Assembly (NCBI GenBank): GCA_903813345.2
Contig: CAIIXF020000004.1
Location: forward strand, 21,545,977 to 21,609,976
Direction of reading: 5' to 3'
Length of the DNA stretch: 64,000 nucleotides
From: Owenia fusiformis
Lineage: Eukaryota > Annelida > Polychaeta > Sabellida > Oweniidae
This document shows, piece after piece, positions 32,830 through 44,646 of this stretch. Made by a program: the position numbers and the translations under genes. The notes beneath the pieces are model-generated. The model was not told the DNA's origin. It did not search any database and worked only from the letters and a program-made list of their open reading frames with translations. Each line of letters begins with the position of its first letter. The stretch's first letter is position 1.

Positions 32830-33060
32830 ATATTTGCTTAGTATGGTCAATTATCATGAGTATGGTTAATTACCATGAGTATGGTCAATTATTATGAGAA
32901 TGGTCAATTATTATGAGTTTGGTACATTACCATGAGTATGGTCAATTATTATGAGTGTGGTACATTACCATGGGTATGGTTTCTATGATTATGATACATT
33001 ACCATGAGTAAGAGTATGGTCAATTACTATGTGTATGGTACATTACAATAGTGAATTATG
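32830..33060. repeat. Minisatellite, ~19-bp unit (right part)
   Basis: Copies of ATGAGTATGGTCAATTATT and ATGAGTATGGTACATTACC continue the array seen at 32085-32290. Confidence 0.8.
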
Positions 33061-33384
33061 TTACTTAAAGCAAAAGTATATGATAATGGCCCCCATTTTT
33101 ATTCTACTCGGCCTACTTCATATTTGAATGTACTCTACTCTTGGTGATCATCATGACATGTATGAATCTCCCAGGTCTAACTACAGTATACATGATTGTA
33201 TGACAGGTATTAATAATGTATTTTATTTTAGTTGTATATGATAGTGGAAGGTACTGAAAGAACGTTTTGTAGTATTCACTAAATGCCAAAGATAAAATCA
33301 TACAATCTGATTTTGATTTTCTAACTTTTTTATGTTATATCAATGATGTATGCTACTTTTTGTATAATGTAATAATCCATTTAT

Positions 33385-34050
33385 TTGCAGACAAACATGA
33401 GTCAATCCCTTAAATTAATAAACAGAAGTCGACCCCTTTATTTGTAGACAACATTAGTCAATTCCTATATTTAATAAACAGTAAGTCAATCCCTATATTT
33501 GCAGACAAACATGAGTCAATCCCTTTATTTAATAAACAGAAGTCAATCCCTTTATTTGCAGACAAACATGAGTCAGTCCCTTTAATTAATAAACAGAAGT
33601 CAATCCCTTTATTTGCAGACAAACATGAGTCAATCCCTTTATTTAATAAACAGAAGTCAATCCCTTTATTTGCAGACAAGCATGAGTCAATCCCTTTATT
33701 TAATAAACAGAAGTCAATCCCTTTATTTGCAGACAAGCATGAGTCAATCTCTTTATTTAATAAACAGAAGTCAATCCCTTTATTTGCAGACAAACATGAG
33801 TCAATCCCTTTAATTAATATACAGAAGTCGATCCCTTTATTTGTAGACAACATTTGTCAATCCCTTTATTTAATAAACAGTAAGTTAATTCCTTTATTTG
33901 CAGACAAACATTAGTCAATCCCTTTATTTGCAGACAAACATGAGTCAATCCCTTTATTTGCAGACAAACATGAGTCAATTCCTTTATTTGCAGACAGGCA
34001 TGAGTCAATCCTTTTATTTGCAGACAAACATGAGTCAATCCCTTTATTCA
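33385..34050. repeat. Minisatellite with 57-bp higher-order unit, then 30-bp monomers
   Basis: From about 33390 to 33890 a 57-bp unit repeats. It is made of a 30-bp part (GTCAATCCCTTTATTTGCAG plus ACAAACATGA) and a 27-bp part (GTCAATCCCTTTATTTAATA plus AACAGAA). From 33896 the array switches to the 30-bp part alone. Both periods are multiples of three, so long frames stay open on both strands (33458-33853 - reads as a 19-residue peptide repeat). I consider them artefacts of the repeat. Confidence 0.92.
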
Positions 34051-34249
34051 TTGATGAATAGGAGTCAATCTTTTTTATTTATTTAGTATTTACTGATTAA
34101 GTTGAATTAGCTCATTTACTAATAAATATTGGTGGTAAACGAGGGCCAGTCCCTCTATTTAACAGTGAACAGGAACCAATTTTTTTCTTTATTGATAAAC
34201 AGGAGTCTATCACTTTATTTAAGCTCTTTGTTAATAAAGTAGTTATTGT

Positions 34250-34395
34250 AGGTAAATGAGGTAAATGGCATGGAATTGAGAGGTAAATGGCATGGAATTG
34301 AGAGGTAAATGACCTGGCATGGAATTGAGAGGTAAATGGCCTGGAATTGAGAGGTAAATGGCATTGAATTGAGAGGTAAATGGCATTGAAATGAG
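34250..34395. repeat. Minisatellite, 22-bp unit
   Basis: About six copies of GAGGTAAATGGCATGGAATT plus GA; overlapping antisense frames are repeat-derived. Confidence 0.88.
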
Positions 34396-35600
34396 AAGTA
34401 AACCGCATGAAATGAACTTAAAAATTGGATGGAATATCTGATGTAATGCATGTATATGTTAACTGTCAGTGCTCATATGTTCTGTATACAGCTCACTGGA
34501 TCCTGGAACCATAGTTGAAATAAAGAATATCAAATTCTCAATTATGTATTTGTCTTTGTTTTTTTTTGTATATTTAATCATTAAGTTTTTCAGAAAAGAA
34601 CTTTTCAAGTTGACGAGTGGGCGCACCAACTCAAAATATAGCCCTACGCACATGCTATTTAGATAATATCGCAACTGCATTTAACGTGACCTGAAAAAGG
34701 TTTATGCTGAAATTGAACGTTTTACTTGTTTTGAAGAAGTACTCTTTAAACGTGTGATTTTCAAGAAATTGGCACAGCCCCTGTGGTAATGACTGGTGAG
34801 ACATCTATTTTTGTTGGTAATTTGAATGAATCCCCGATACATCATTTTTTCCTATTTTGACCACCATGAGATGCTGATATTGCTATGGTCTTCAGTTATG
34901 TGTTTGGCGTCGGTCATAGTTGGTTCGCACTGACCTGACATCTTTGACAATTATCGCACCCGGTGACCGGACAGTATGAACGTTAAATCCTTTGCATTCG
35001 TTCAACTTCACTTCTTAAAGAGAGCTTCGTATTTCACTAGTCTATAGACTCTGCGCGCAGGGTATGCTTGAAACGGCGAATAGATTGACATACTTGAAAT
35101 GGCCATGGGCTTTCAACAGAAGCCCACGAAATGACGCAAGCATTGAAACATGCGTGTGAAACAGAGGAAATGATTGAACTGATTAAAACGATTGAAACAG
35201 TTGAAACGACCGAAACGCAATTTACAATGTATACTCTCTCATTTGTTCAATGCATGATGATAAACCTAGTCGATTTAGTTATAAATGCACATTTGTTTCT
35301 ATCATTCACCAAATGAGGTCAGGATAAATTGAATATATTAATCACATTATCGAAAAATGCCTTTCAGTATCAGTTTTACATCAGCCTGGGCGTCAACCTT
35401 TCCTTGCAATGCAGAGTCGCTACTGCATTTCTCTCTTTTTCCATATTTCTTTCAGCAAAATAAATTTATTTTAACAAAATATTGTAGATAAACGCTATAT
35501 ATATCCTGAATATTGTAGATAAACGCTATTTATATATCCTGAAGGGTATCCAGCGGATTAGTTATTGTATTAAATATATGTAATATTACTGCTGAATAAA
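34396..35600. other. Non-coding sequence, nothing recognised
   Basis: No convincing gene. A short tract of GATTGAAAC-like repeats lies at 35140-35215. Confidence 0.5.
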
Positions 35601-35607
35601 AAAGGTT

Positions 35608-35700
35608 CATGGGCGTAGCCAGGGGGTGCCCCTGATACGCCCCTTGTGTTATTTTGACTACTTTGTCTCTCAGGGCATACAGGGATCTAACCTTTTGACA
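35608..35700. mobile_element. hAT-like element end fragment
   Basis: ATGGGCGTAGCCAGGGGGTG is typical of the terminal repeats of hAT-family elements in invertebrate genomes. Only one end is recognisable here, followed by decayed sequence. Confidence 0.4.
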
Positions 35701-35797
35701 TAGATTCCCTTTAAACGATTCAAGCAGTTTGTAAATAGAAGCGCTGATGTGCATCAATCCTGAATGAAAACGAATACTTTGTCATGAAACCCTTTAA

Positions 35798-37006
35798 AGT
35801 CCCCGTGTAATGTTTGAAAATATTTTTTATCGTTCGTTTACTATTTGTCATGACTTTAAAAGCTAAAAACATTTGAAAAAGAAGTGTTGTCAGCTTTGCA
35901 TTTCTCAAATATTCAAATTTCCCGTCATTTTTCAAAAGAAGTTGAAATTTTTTAATCATCAAATACTCCACCATATATTTAAAAATATATTATCTTTTTA
36001 ACACCTATGCAAAGATTGAACAAAGGACACACTATTTCAATAATAAAATATCATATCTGATGTGCCACTTCAATGTTTCAGCATATCAAAAATATTTTGC
36101 AACCTGAGTGATGTCATTGATGACTCACTCACAATTTATTGAAAAAAAATTCATGTCAATATTTTCTAAATATGCTAAACTTCAAAATTAAATCAATGCT
36201 GATTGTCTAACCAGGTTAAAGGGAAGAATCACGCGGTACAAACTTCGACCGTTAATTTGAATTTTGACCTACCGGATGTTTGAAAATCAAGGATTACGAG
36301 TCTCATACTGCACCGTTTTTCTTCAAACTTGTTCCATTCAAAGCATCACAAAAATCCCTTTCTGATGGTACATTATTCTTTAAACAGAGTCCCTACTTCC
36401 AGCGGCATTTTGGTCCCCAGCTGTAAAAAAGACTTCTAACAGCTGGGGACCAAAACGCTGCTTGAACGAGGGACTCTTTACAACAAAGTAATGCACCGAC
36501 AGAAAGGCAATTTTGTTTTGCTTTTAATGGTATAAGTTTGAAGATAAACGATGCAGTATGAGACTCGCAATCCTTGATTTTCAAGCATCTGGTAGGTCAA
36601 AAATTCAAATTAACGGTCGAAGTTTGTACCGCGTGAAAATATAATTATGTTTTAGATAATATTTTTCCATTGGTTTCTATGAGAACTAAAATTTTGAAAT
36701 GCATTTTTCTCTGAACCATTTTCATGGGTTGGTGAGTTGATATCTCGCTTATCTAAGAACCGATTTTTTAAATTTTTCGGCAGAAAACACGTAAGGATGA
36801 ATGCTGTGCATCGATATGAATTATCGCTTATTAAAAGATAAGTGTAACCTCTAAAAAGTAGTTTTAAAGAAATTCACGATTTTTCGAACAAAAAGTCCTT
36901 CAACCACTTTTTGAAATTAAAATAAAAAGTTTCACATATCAGACTTTGATAACATTGGGTAAGACTAAAATATAAGCCAAAGTGGTTTGAACTTTACATG
37001 GGGACT
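35798..37006. mobile_element. TTAA-flanked non-autonomous DNA element with hairpin core
   Basis: The element begins AGTCCCCGTGTAA and ends TTACATGGGGACT (13-bp inverted repeat, one mismatch) and has TTAA directly on both sides (35794-35797 and 37007-37010), the duplication typical of piggyBac-type transposons. There is no transposase frame. Its middle is the 406-bp foldback listed separately. It ends only about 280 bp before the ATG of the SLC28-type gene, so it lies in the probable promoter region. Confidence 0.75.
36230..36635. repeat. Long inverted repeat (foldback), 2 x ~195 bp
   Basis: The left end CACGCGGTACAAACTTCGAC and right end GTCGAAGTTTGTACCGCGTG are exact inverses. Pairing continues inward, with mismatches, to GTCCCCAGCTGT/ACAGCTGGGGAC around a loop of about 15 bases centred near 36432. 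A transcript through it would form a long hairpin. Confidence 0.92.
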
Positions 37007-37284
37007 TTAAGAAAATAACTGTGATATGTTTTGAATCAATGGACCAAAGTCATAAAGTCGTGCTATATTTACAAATACTGCAGCAAATATTGGTAGAGTG
37101 AACTATGTTGGGATACAATAACGCAGGTCAACCCCAGCTGATTAAATAAGCAAAACGGGAAGAAGAACCACAGGGGCGGCAAGCTAATGAACCACAGGGC
37201 GGAAACATAAGCCGTTGATAGCGCAAACGACAAATTACTTGTGCAAAATTGCATACAATTACATGCAAATGAGATTTGGGAAAA

Positions 37285-40200
37285 ATGGAGAATCAAGGTC
37301 TTGAAAGAAGCAACGAATCACTCGAGGATGTCCAAAATGGTGAAAAGCTCGAGTTGAACGACATGTCAGCCGATGAGACAAAAATATCAATCGAGAACGA
37401 GAATGCGACATCTTCGCACGCTCGGTCTTCTGCGACCGACGAGAGCCGAGTGAACGAAGATGAGAATGCTATAGACATAGAGAAAAATGAAGAAGAGTTG
37501 GTCGTGAAAGACCAAGTATCAAAGTATGAATTAATAGTTGGTGGTGCTCAGAAGGGTATGCATGATTTCTTCTATGGGAATCCGAAACGTACTCGGATCA
37601 TGAAATGGTTGTTTGTAGCCGTACTTATCGTTGGGTGGCTGATTTACCTGGGCTTTGCAACTGCCTACAGTGTCCAAATGGCCCTTCCTTTGATAATAAT
37701 CACTGGACTGGTGATACTCTGCGTTATATACTATTTTGTAAAGAAATACCATGGTGAGAGAATTTGGAAATGTTGTTTGACTTCTTTTGGAACAGCTTGT
37801 TCGAAAGCATCCAGAGTTTTAAAATGGTAAGTCCATAAACACCTCATCTACCTATCTATTACTCACTCAGTAACCCTACCATCACACCACACTAGTTCTC
37901 ACTACGTTCTCGAAAACGGGTTCAACTGTGTACGAACGGACTGGACGTACTTAGAACCGTTTGGGGGGTCTATTTACAAACTTCATCGAACGTTCTCGAA
38001 TGGGTAGCTCCTCTTGAACTTAGAACATGCTCAAAATGTTCTCTTGGTCGTCACGTTCTCCAATTAGAACGAGTGACAACCTACTAACGACGAGCTGGAC
38101 GTACTACGAACAGAACCGTCGTACTTCAATCCTACTAGGGACGTTTTTACAACGAGCTAAACTGTCTGAGGACGTATTAAGAACGAGGTAGAACTAATTG
38201 CAAACGGGTTAAAACTGATTAAGAACGAATTTATCAACGAGTTAGCAAACTATAGCTATCACACCAAGCAAGTTGCCACTGCGTTCTTCAAAACTGGTTT
38301 TAAACTGTGTGCGAACGGAATGAACGTAGCTACAACGTTCTGCGGTCTGGTTACGAACTTCATGGCCTTTCCCGGACGGGGAATGTAATTTAGAATTTTA
38401 AATCGATTCAAAATTCGATGGCGACCATACCGTTCTGTAATCAGGCCATGATGACCTTCTAGACCAAGGGACGCGTTAAACGACGTTGCACACCGACGTG
38501 GTGCGGCCTGAACGAACTGCGAATGAGATGGACGTATTGAAGACTGTTTATGAACGAAGTAGCTAATTATTTTAGACATATTTCCTGACCACAGCCAGAT
38601 TGAGCCCGTTTTACGACGTCTTCGTAGGACTGGCAAGAACGGGTAAGAACTAGTATGGTGTGATAAGGGGGGTTATATCAATCCAAAATCGACGGAGTGG
38701 TACCTAACGTTGCTTACAGGGTTAGGAATAACTTTTTTTATTTAATGCCCCAAAATTGACGAGTATTCATTATTATCAATGAGTATATTTGAAAATTATG
38801 TAACAAATTATAGTCTAGGGTCGAACACAAAGTGTTTTGACTGATTATCTATGAGGTAACAGATGTCACTTTCTTTTGTATTCCAGGGTCTTCCTGCTCT
38901 TAGTTTTGGTCGGCATTGGGTTGATGCTGTATTTTCTAGTTGGAAAAGAAAGGCCAAAGAATCTGATATCTGCAGTTGGCGCATGCTCAATAGTTCTCGT
39001 ATGTTTTGTCACGTCAGCAAACCCAGCGAAGGCAAGTAGCTACTTTTCACGAATTGATACCCAAGAAATACTGATCATTCAAAGTCAATAAATAAATATA
39101 ATTGACACAAATATTTGTAATATGAACAAACCAAACTATGTAGAATTGCACACATAATCAATAAAAGAATTGTTAACCGATAGTTAATAATAATTTCCAG
39201 GTGAAATGGCGACCCGTGCTCTGGGGACTAGGTATTCAACTGGTATTTGGACTCGTAGTGCTTCGCTGGAGTTATGGCTTTATCGCGTTAAATTGGATCG
39301 CAACTCAACTTAGGACGTTCTTAGCGTATGCAAATTTTGGATCGTCATTTGTATTTGGAGCACTCTATTGTAACTTCCCAATTGTATTTCAAGTAAGCAT
39401 CTATATTGTTTCTATCTTGGGGTGACATGGCAATAAATAAAATGATTACGTCGAACAATAAATAAATTACTAAACGGCATAACGTATTTCAAAGTCAGCG
39501 TACAGTTAGGACATTGCTACACTGATACAGGAGGGGCATTGCGAAAATATTGTATTCTAATTCGACTTGACGTCATCTCATCACGTATAGGACAACAAGG
39601 CTTTGAAATTACACAGCCATTGGAAGCAATAAATAAATAAAACATTTAAGAATGAAAAGGCCCTACAAAAATCACCATTTAGATTAGTTATGTGAATATT
39701 TTCGTATTTCGTATATTCCAGGCATTACCACAGGCAGTCTTTTTCAGCTCAATTATCGGAATCTTGTTCCATTTTGGCGTAATCCAGCAGATAATTCTAA
39801 AACTCGGGTGGCTGATGGAGGTCACGCTTGGAACAACAGCAATCGAGTCCGTTAGTGCAACGGCGAATATACTCGTCAGTAGTGTAAGTATACCTGTATA
39901 CATCCCTCAACCTCCAGTGCATATCAGCAAGCGTCAAATCCTATATAAAACGTTGGGTGAGAGTCGATGGTGCTTACCTTCTTCTAAGGCCACTGTATCG
40001 TGGCCTTCCAGTACAGATATATTCCTGCATGAACAACTGGTCATGTCGTAATCATAAAATTTGAAATCATATATCCGCCATTTTTCCACATCACAATTTG
40101 AATTGCGAGTTTTGGTCTTATTACCTCACCAAAAATTCCAAAACACACACAAAGTGATCAGTGTATTAGTTCACATCTTCTGGATCGCTAACTTAGAATT

Positions 40201-43200
40201 TACAGCCAGTTACTAATGTCAGACGTAACGACATTTCGTCCAGTTTTCGAACATCGCCATTTTTCTTGGAGCCATTTTGTTTTAATTTTAGACGAAATCC
40301 TGATGAAATCATGTCATATCTCATCAAAGAGCCGAGCTGGGTCCGGTGTGATTAATGATTTATTTATCTGGCGATTTTTAAAATATTCAATAAATTTATG
40401 ACACCCCGGCAGCTTTTTTCAAATAGAGTTCACAGTATTCCAGATGAATCCCCTCTAGCCAAGTATTGGCTAGAGACTCGAGTAAGATGGTGCAATCATT
40501 GATGTTTTGACCTTGTATTGTTTTTGTTTCTCCCGGGACTTCACAAAAGCAGCGGTTAGTACCCCCTCTCCAACCCTCAAAAGCTAATCCACATTTGAAT
40601 ATAATCACCATACAATATAACATACTATTACAATTTGCCATATTTCGGAAATACGTATAACTGCGACATCTATTATGCGTGAAAGTTTTTATCAAAAAGG
40701 GTGAAAAGGAGATCTCTTTTAGGTCGAAGGAGCTGTGATTATACGAGATTGGCTTCCAAGTCTTACATATTCTGAGTTACATGCTGTAATGTGTGGAGGG
40801 TTTGCCACAGTGGCTGGGGATACCATGGCCGTATTTATAGCGATGGGGGTAAGTATCTTGGGTGACTATAGGGCCCGGCTATAGGGTAATTAAAATTTTA
40901 AGTTTGATCACTCTACAGGAGAATGGCTCCCGGTGGTTTCGGTGGGATATCTCATTACAAAGCCCAAATGGCAACGCAATATGACGGATATATACTAACT
41001 TTTCTTATATGTAAAAAATTGAGATTTCTGTTAGCTTTGGGTGGTCGGGGCATCACACTTTTCTTGTGCGACATTTTCAAATAAAATGCCTTATTTCCAC
41101 GCTAGACGGTCGGATTAAAGGAAATGTTGATTTTTATCTTATCAAAGGCACCAGCTGAGCACGTTTTAACAGCAGCCATTATGAGTGCACCTGCAGCGTT
41201 AGCATTGGCGAAACTGAGCGTTCCTGAGACTGACATATCAACGACAAAAGTAGCAGATATAAAGCTAGACAAACCGTATGGAGAGTTGTCAATACCTGTG
41301 GCAAATTAACATGATTAGCTAAGATGGAATATAATGTTTGCTTTATAAGGAGACCTAGGTTATTTTTCTTTTCTATTCAACTGACGCAGAGCGTTTCATT
41401 TTTCAAGTGGACCAAATCATTGAGCACACTGATTTTGGAACATCTATGCTGCGCTTTATAAATCAAATATTTAGTTAAAGGATTCCTCTATTATTAAGTG
41501 GTTATCCTTAAATAATTAACAACCCTGGTATGGAATGTAAATTCCTAGAGGCATGGGCGCAATTGAATTCTTCATGAGATCTGATTACGTAATACACAGT
41601 GTTATGTACATCAATGATAACTGTCAGGCCAAATTATTCTGATATCATTAACATTTTCTATAATTTCAAGTTTAGATCTTCGAGAAATTTCATTGAAGCT
41701 GCTGCGAACGGTGCCGTTGCTATCATTAAACTGGCCAGTCATATGGTCGTCAATCTAATTGCGGCTGTGGCACTACTGAGCTTCGTCAACGCTGTCTTGT
41801 TTTATTTAGGAGCCGCTGTTGGCTTCGAAGGACTTTCATTTCCAGTGAGTATTATTTTCATTGGCTCCGTATTGTTAACCCCCCTATCACACCAAACTAG
41901 TTCTTACCCGTTCTTGCCAGTCCTACGAAAACGTCGTAAAACGGGCTCAATCTGGCTGTGGTCGGGAAATTTGTCTGAAATAATTAGCTTCTTCGTTCTT
42001 AAACAGTCTTCAATACGTCCATCTCGTTCTCAGTTCGTTCAGGTCGCACCACGTCGGTGTGCAACGTAGTAGAACGCGTCCCTTAGTCTAGAAGGTCAAC
42101 ATGACCTGATTACAGAACGGTATGGTCGCCATCGAATTTTGAATCGATTCAAAATTCTAAAATCACATTCCCGTCTGAGAACGTTCATAAAGTTCGTAAA
42201 TAGACCTTAGAAAGTTGCAGCTACGTTCATTCCGTTCGCACACAGTTTAAAACCAGTTTTGAAGAACGCAGTGGCAACTTGTTTGGTGTGATAGCTATAT
42301 GTTTGCTAACTCGTTCATAAGCAGTGTCAAATACGTTCTTAATCAGTTTCAACCCGTTTGCAATTAGTTCTACCTCGTTCTCAACACGTCCTCAGACAGT
42401 TCAACTCGTTGTTAAAACGTCCCTAGTAGGATTGAAGTACGACGGTTCCGTTCGTAGTACGTCCAGCTCGTCGTTAGTACGTTGTCATTCGTTCTAATTG
42501 TAGAACGTGGCGACCACGAGAACATTTTGAGCATTGTCTAAGTTCTTGAGGACCTACCCGTTCGAGTACGTTCGATGAAGTTTGTAAATAGATCCCAAAC
42601 GGTTCTTAGTAGGTCCAGTCCGTTCGTACACAGTTGAAGCCCGTTTTCGAGAACGTAGTGAGAACTAGTTTGGTGTGATAGTAGGGTTACTTTCCATGCT
42701 TCTATGTCATTACGGTTTGCCATCGATTTTTGGGGATATTGGGGGCTCGTGCATAGACCACTTGTTCAAACTGGTTACCATTTTCAATTACCTTCATCTA
42801 TAGACTATTATTTCTACTACTACTACTGCATGTACTGGGTCTCGGGTAGCTTCTCTTGGTGTACCTCGGTCTTGAACAACTCAGCCAGCTGGTCATACAT
42901 TTGTGTCAATTTTAATCCATGCATGTTTATTTGATGCTGATCGGGCATTGACTATGTGTAAACCCTTTCCGAAATTTCTAACTTCATTAAATCTAGCTAT
43001 ATTACGCTGTCGAGCTCGGGTAATGATTGTTTTTGCAATTTCAGTGGATTTGTTCCAAGGTGTTGAAACCGTTGGCCTATATTCTCGGAGTATCATGGGA
43101 GGACACTGAAATTGTCGGGGAACTGATAGGAACAAAAATATTTGCCAATGAGTTTCTTTCTTATCTCTACTTGGACGAATACTATCAAGCTGGGAAGTTA

Positions 43201-44388
43201 TCTGTGAGTAAAATAAGCAAACAAACAGTGTACACGATACGAGCTGGAGCACTGCAAAAATACTTTCTTTATTCCTTTCTCATCCTTCTTCAAAGGACTT
43301 TATTCATGCTTAAATTCATACTTGTAAAATACCCTTGCTGCAAGGATGTCCTCTCTTGCTACCGCCGCTTTTTTATTTGACAGACACTCATTCTTTTAGT
43401 TGCTTGTTATTCAACCGGTTTACTATGGCAGTAGACTCGTTGATTTTAGTTTTAGACTCGTATGGAGTATTGAATATTATGGAGAGTAAGACCAGGAACC
43501 CGTTGGAATACATTGAGGTGCTTAGTTCTCTTACATATTGTGTGTATACATTAATAGGCCAGATCCAGAGATATCGCCACCTATACTCTTTGTGGATTCG
43601 GAAGCCTTGGTGACATTGGCATAAATGTGGGTGCATTTGGCGCATTTGCTCCTTCTCGAAGATCTGACCTTTCAGAAATGGGGTTACGAGCCTTGAATAT
43701 TGGAAACTTGGCAGGATTTCTAACGGCCAGTATTGCGGGTAGGTATCATCAAGGAAGTCCTTGGTATCATATAGTGATAGAAAAAATGCTGCCTTCTATT
43801 TTTTGAATAACGTTCTTATCATGATCACTGAATTTTCACGAATCGCCACGTATATATTTCTCCCTAGTATTTAACAGTCTAACTCCAGTCTACATATGAT
43901 ACGTTACGAGGATGCTATCATTAATTTATTGATAACTGGTTTGTATTTTAGTGCCACCCTTGGCATTGAATATTTCTTAGATCAGTTGGATTGTATTGAT
44001 TATTGGCAAGTGTGTTTACTAAACGATAATTTTATTTCCATGAAGTTTGTTTTGTTTAGAGAAATACATGCTGCTAAGGAAAGCCGAATATGTTTTTCTT
44101 TATATGTCAATTATCTGTCTCTCTATTATATTATCATCTATTATTATTTGGGATGTATCGAATGTGGGAAGCTACGTTCGTTATACGGTTGCCGTAGATC
44201 AAAGGGTGACTGATCCAGACATAAGAATCATTTTAAGGAATTATCTCTTTTTATGTCATGTTTTCTCTTTATTAGCAATATATTGTTTCTGTTTAGGACT
44301 ACTTTCCCAATCTGAGGAAACGTACTTCAACGCAACGATTGCCAACAATGCTACATTTAGCGAACCCTTGGTGTATGCATGCCCTTGA
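37285..44388 (+). CDS. SLC28A: Concentrative nucleoside transporter, SLC28/CNT family (10 exons)
   Basis: Sodium- or proton-coupled nucleoside uptake is the family role, at the plasma membrane. Exons: 37285-37826, 38887-39031, 39201-39392, 39722-39883, 40723-40848, 41148-41275, 41676-41844, 43045-43203, 43558-43738, 44297-44388. All splice phases agree and the sum, 1896 bases, gives 631 residues, usual for animal CNTs (~600-690). The ATG at 37285 has a good context (AAAAATGG). The first ~85 residues are acidic and cytosolic; then membrane segments, WRPVLWGLGIQ, the family segment IESVSATANIL, MSAPAALALAKL, GVSWED and the signature GTKIFANEF. The donor of intron 2 is GC. Positions normally holding Gly-Gln-Thr before the conserved Glu (hairpin 1) read Ser-Ser-Val, and the FAN..S segment reads FGS..D, so substrate choice may differ. 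Introns 1 and 7 contain a shared transposon family. It converges with the SLC18B1-type gene. Confidence 0.94.
37874..38672 (-). mobile_element. Palindrome-cored DNA element family, copy A (intron 1 of SLC28)
   Basis: 799 bp, beginning CCCTACCATCACACCACACT and ending TAGTATGGTGTGATAAGGGG. The interior is saturated with GAACG/CGTTC and contains AATCGATTCAAAATTC, the central palindrome with one base changed in this copy. Same orientation as copy C, opposite to B and D. No coding capacity. Confidence 0.9.
39032..39200 (+). other. GC-AG intron in the SLC28-type gene
   Basis: Exon 2 ends GCGAAG and the intron starts GCAAGT; the acceptor is TAATTTCCAG. AAG/GCAAGT is the strong consensus seen at GC donors. 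Reading through in phase 0 joins Ala-Lys to Val-Lys-Trp-Arg-Pro, the expected family sequence, so no nearby GT donor is needed. Confidence 0.85.
41879..42686 (+). mobile_element. Palindrome-cored DNA element family, copy B (intron 7 of SLC28)
   Basis: 808 bp, from CCCCCCTATCACACCAAACT to GTTTGGTGTGATAGTAGGG. Contains the intact central palindrome GAATTTTGAATC/GATTCAAAATTC (42133-42160 region) and a second, internal terminus-like sequence AACTTGTTTGGTGTGATAGC near 42270-42292, as if the element were built from two units. Frames crossing it (41599-42069 +, 42538-42723 -) are not genes beyond exon 7 of SLC28. Confidence 0.92.
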
Positions 44389-44646
44389 TGGATTGCATGT
44401 ACCATATACACAGCACGGACTGGAAGAATTGGACTCATCGGTGTGATTGACTCGTCCTGCTTCTGCCATTTATTCCAATCTATCATTTTGTTAACGCATT
44501 CAAACACATTCTGCTTTCGTGGCCCATTATAACTCACTCAGCTCACTCGGGGTTTACAAGAGAACATCAAGAGGACGGGACTACTGTTGTTACAACTTGA
44601 AAAACTCATTGGTTTGCATTTCATTGGATCGTATCACATCTGCTTA

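Noticed and set aside
33458-33853. 131-codon antisense frame with a 19-residue repeated peptide
   Set aside because: It results from a 57-bp tandem repeat; the opposite strand is open too.
37276-37284. Upstream TTG start for SLC28
   Set aside because: Non-ATG starts are unlikely in animals; the ATG at 37285 is nine bases on and has a good context.
41276-41309. Stop after exon 6 of the SLC28-type gene as the end of a truncated protein
   Set aside because: A GTATGG donor at 41276 in phase 2 joins in frame to the acceptor at 41675, restoring the family sequence; the stop is intronic.
41879-42686. Coding role for the many CGTTC-rich open frames of the palindrome-cored element
   Set aside because: Frames differ among the four copies and none encodes transposase-like motifs; the elements look non-autonomous.
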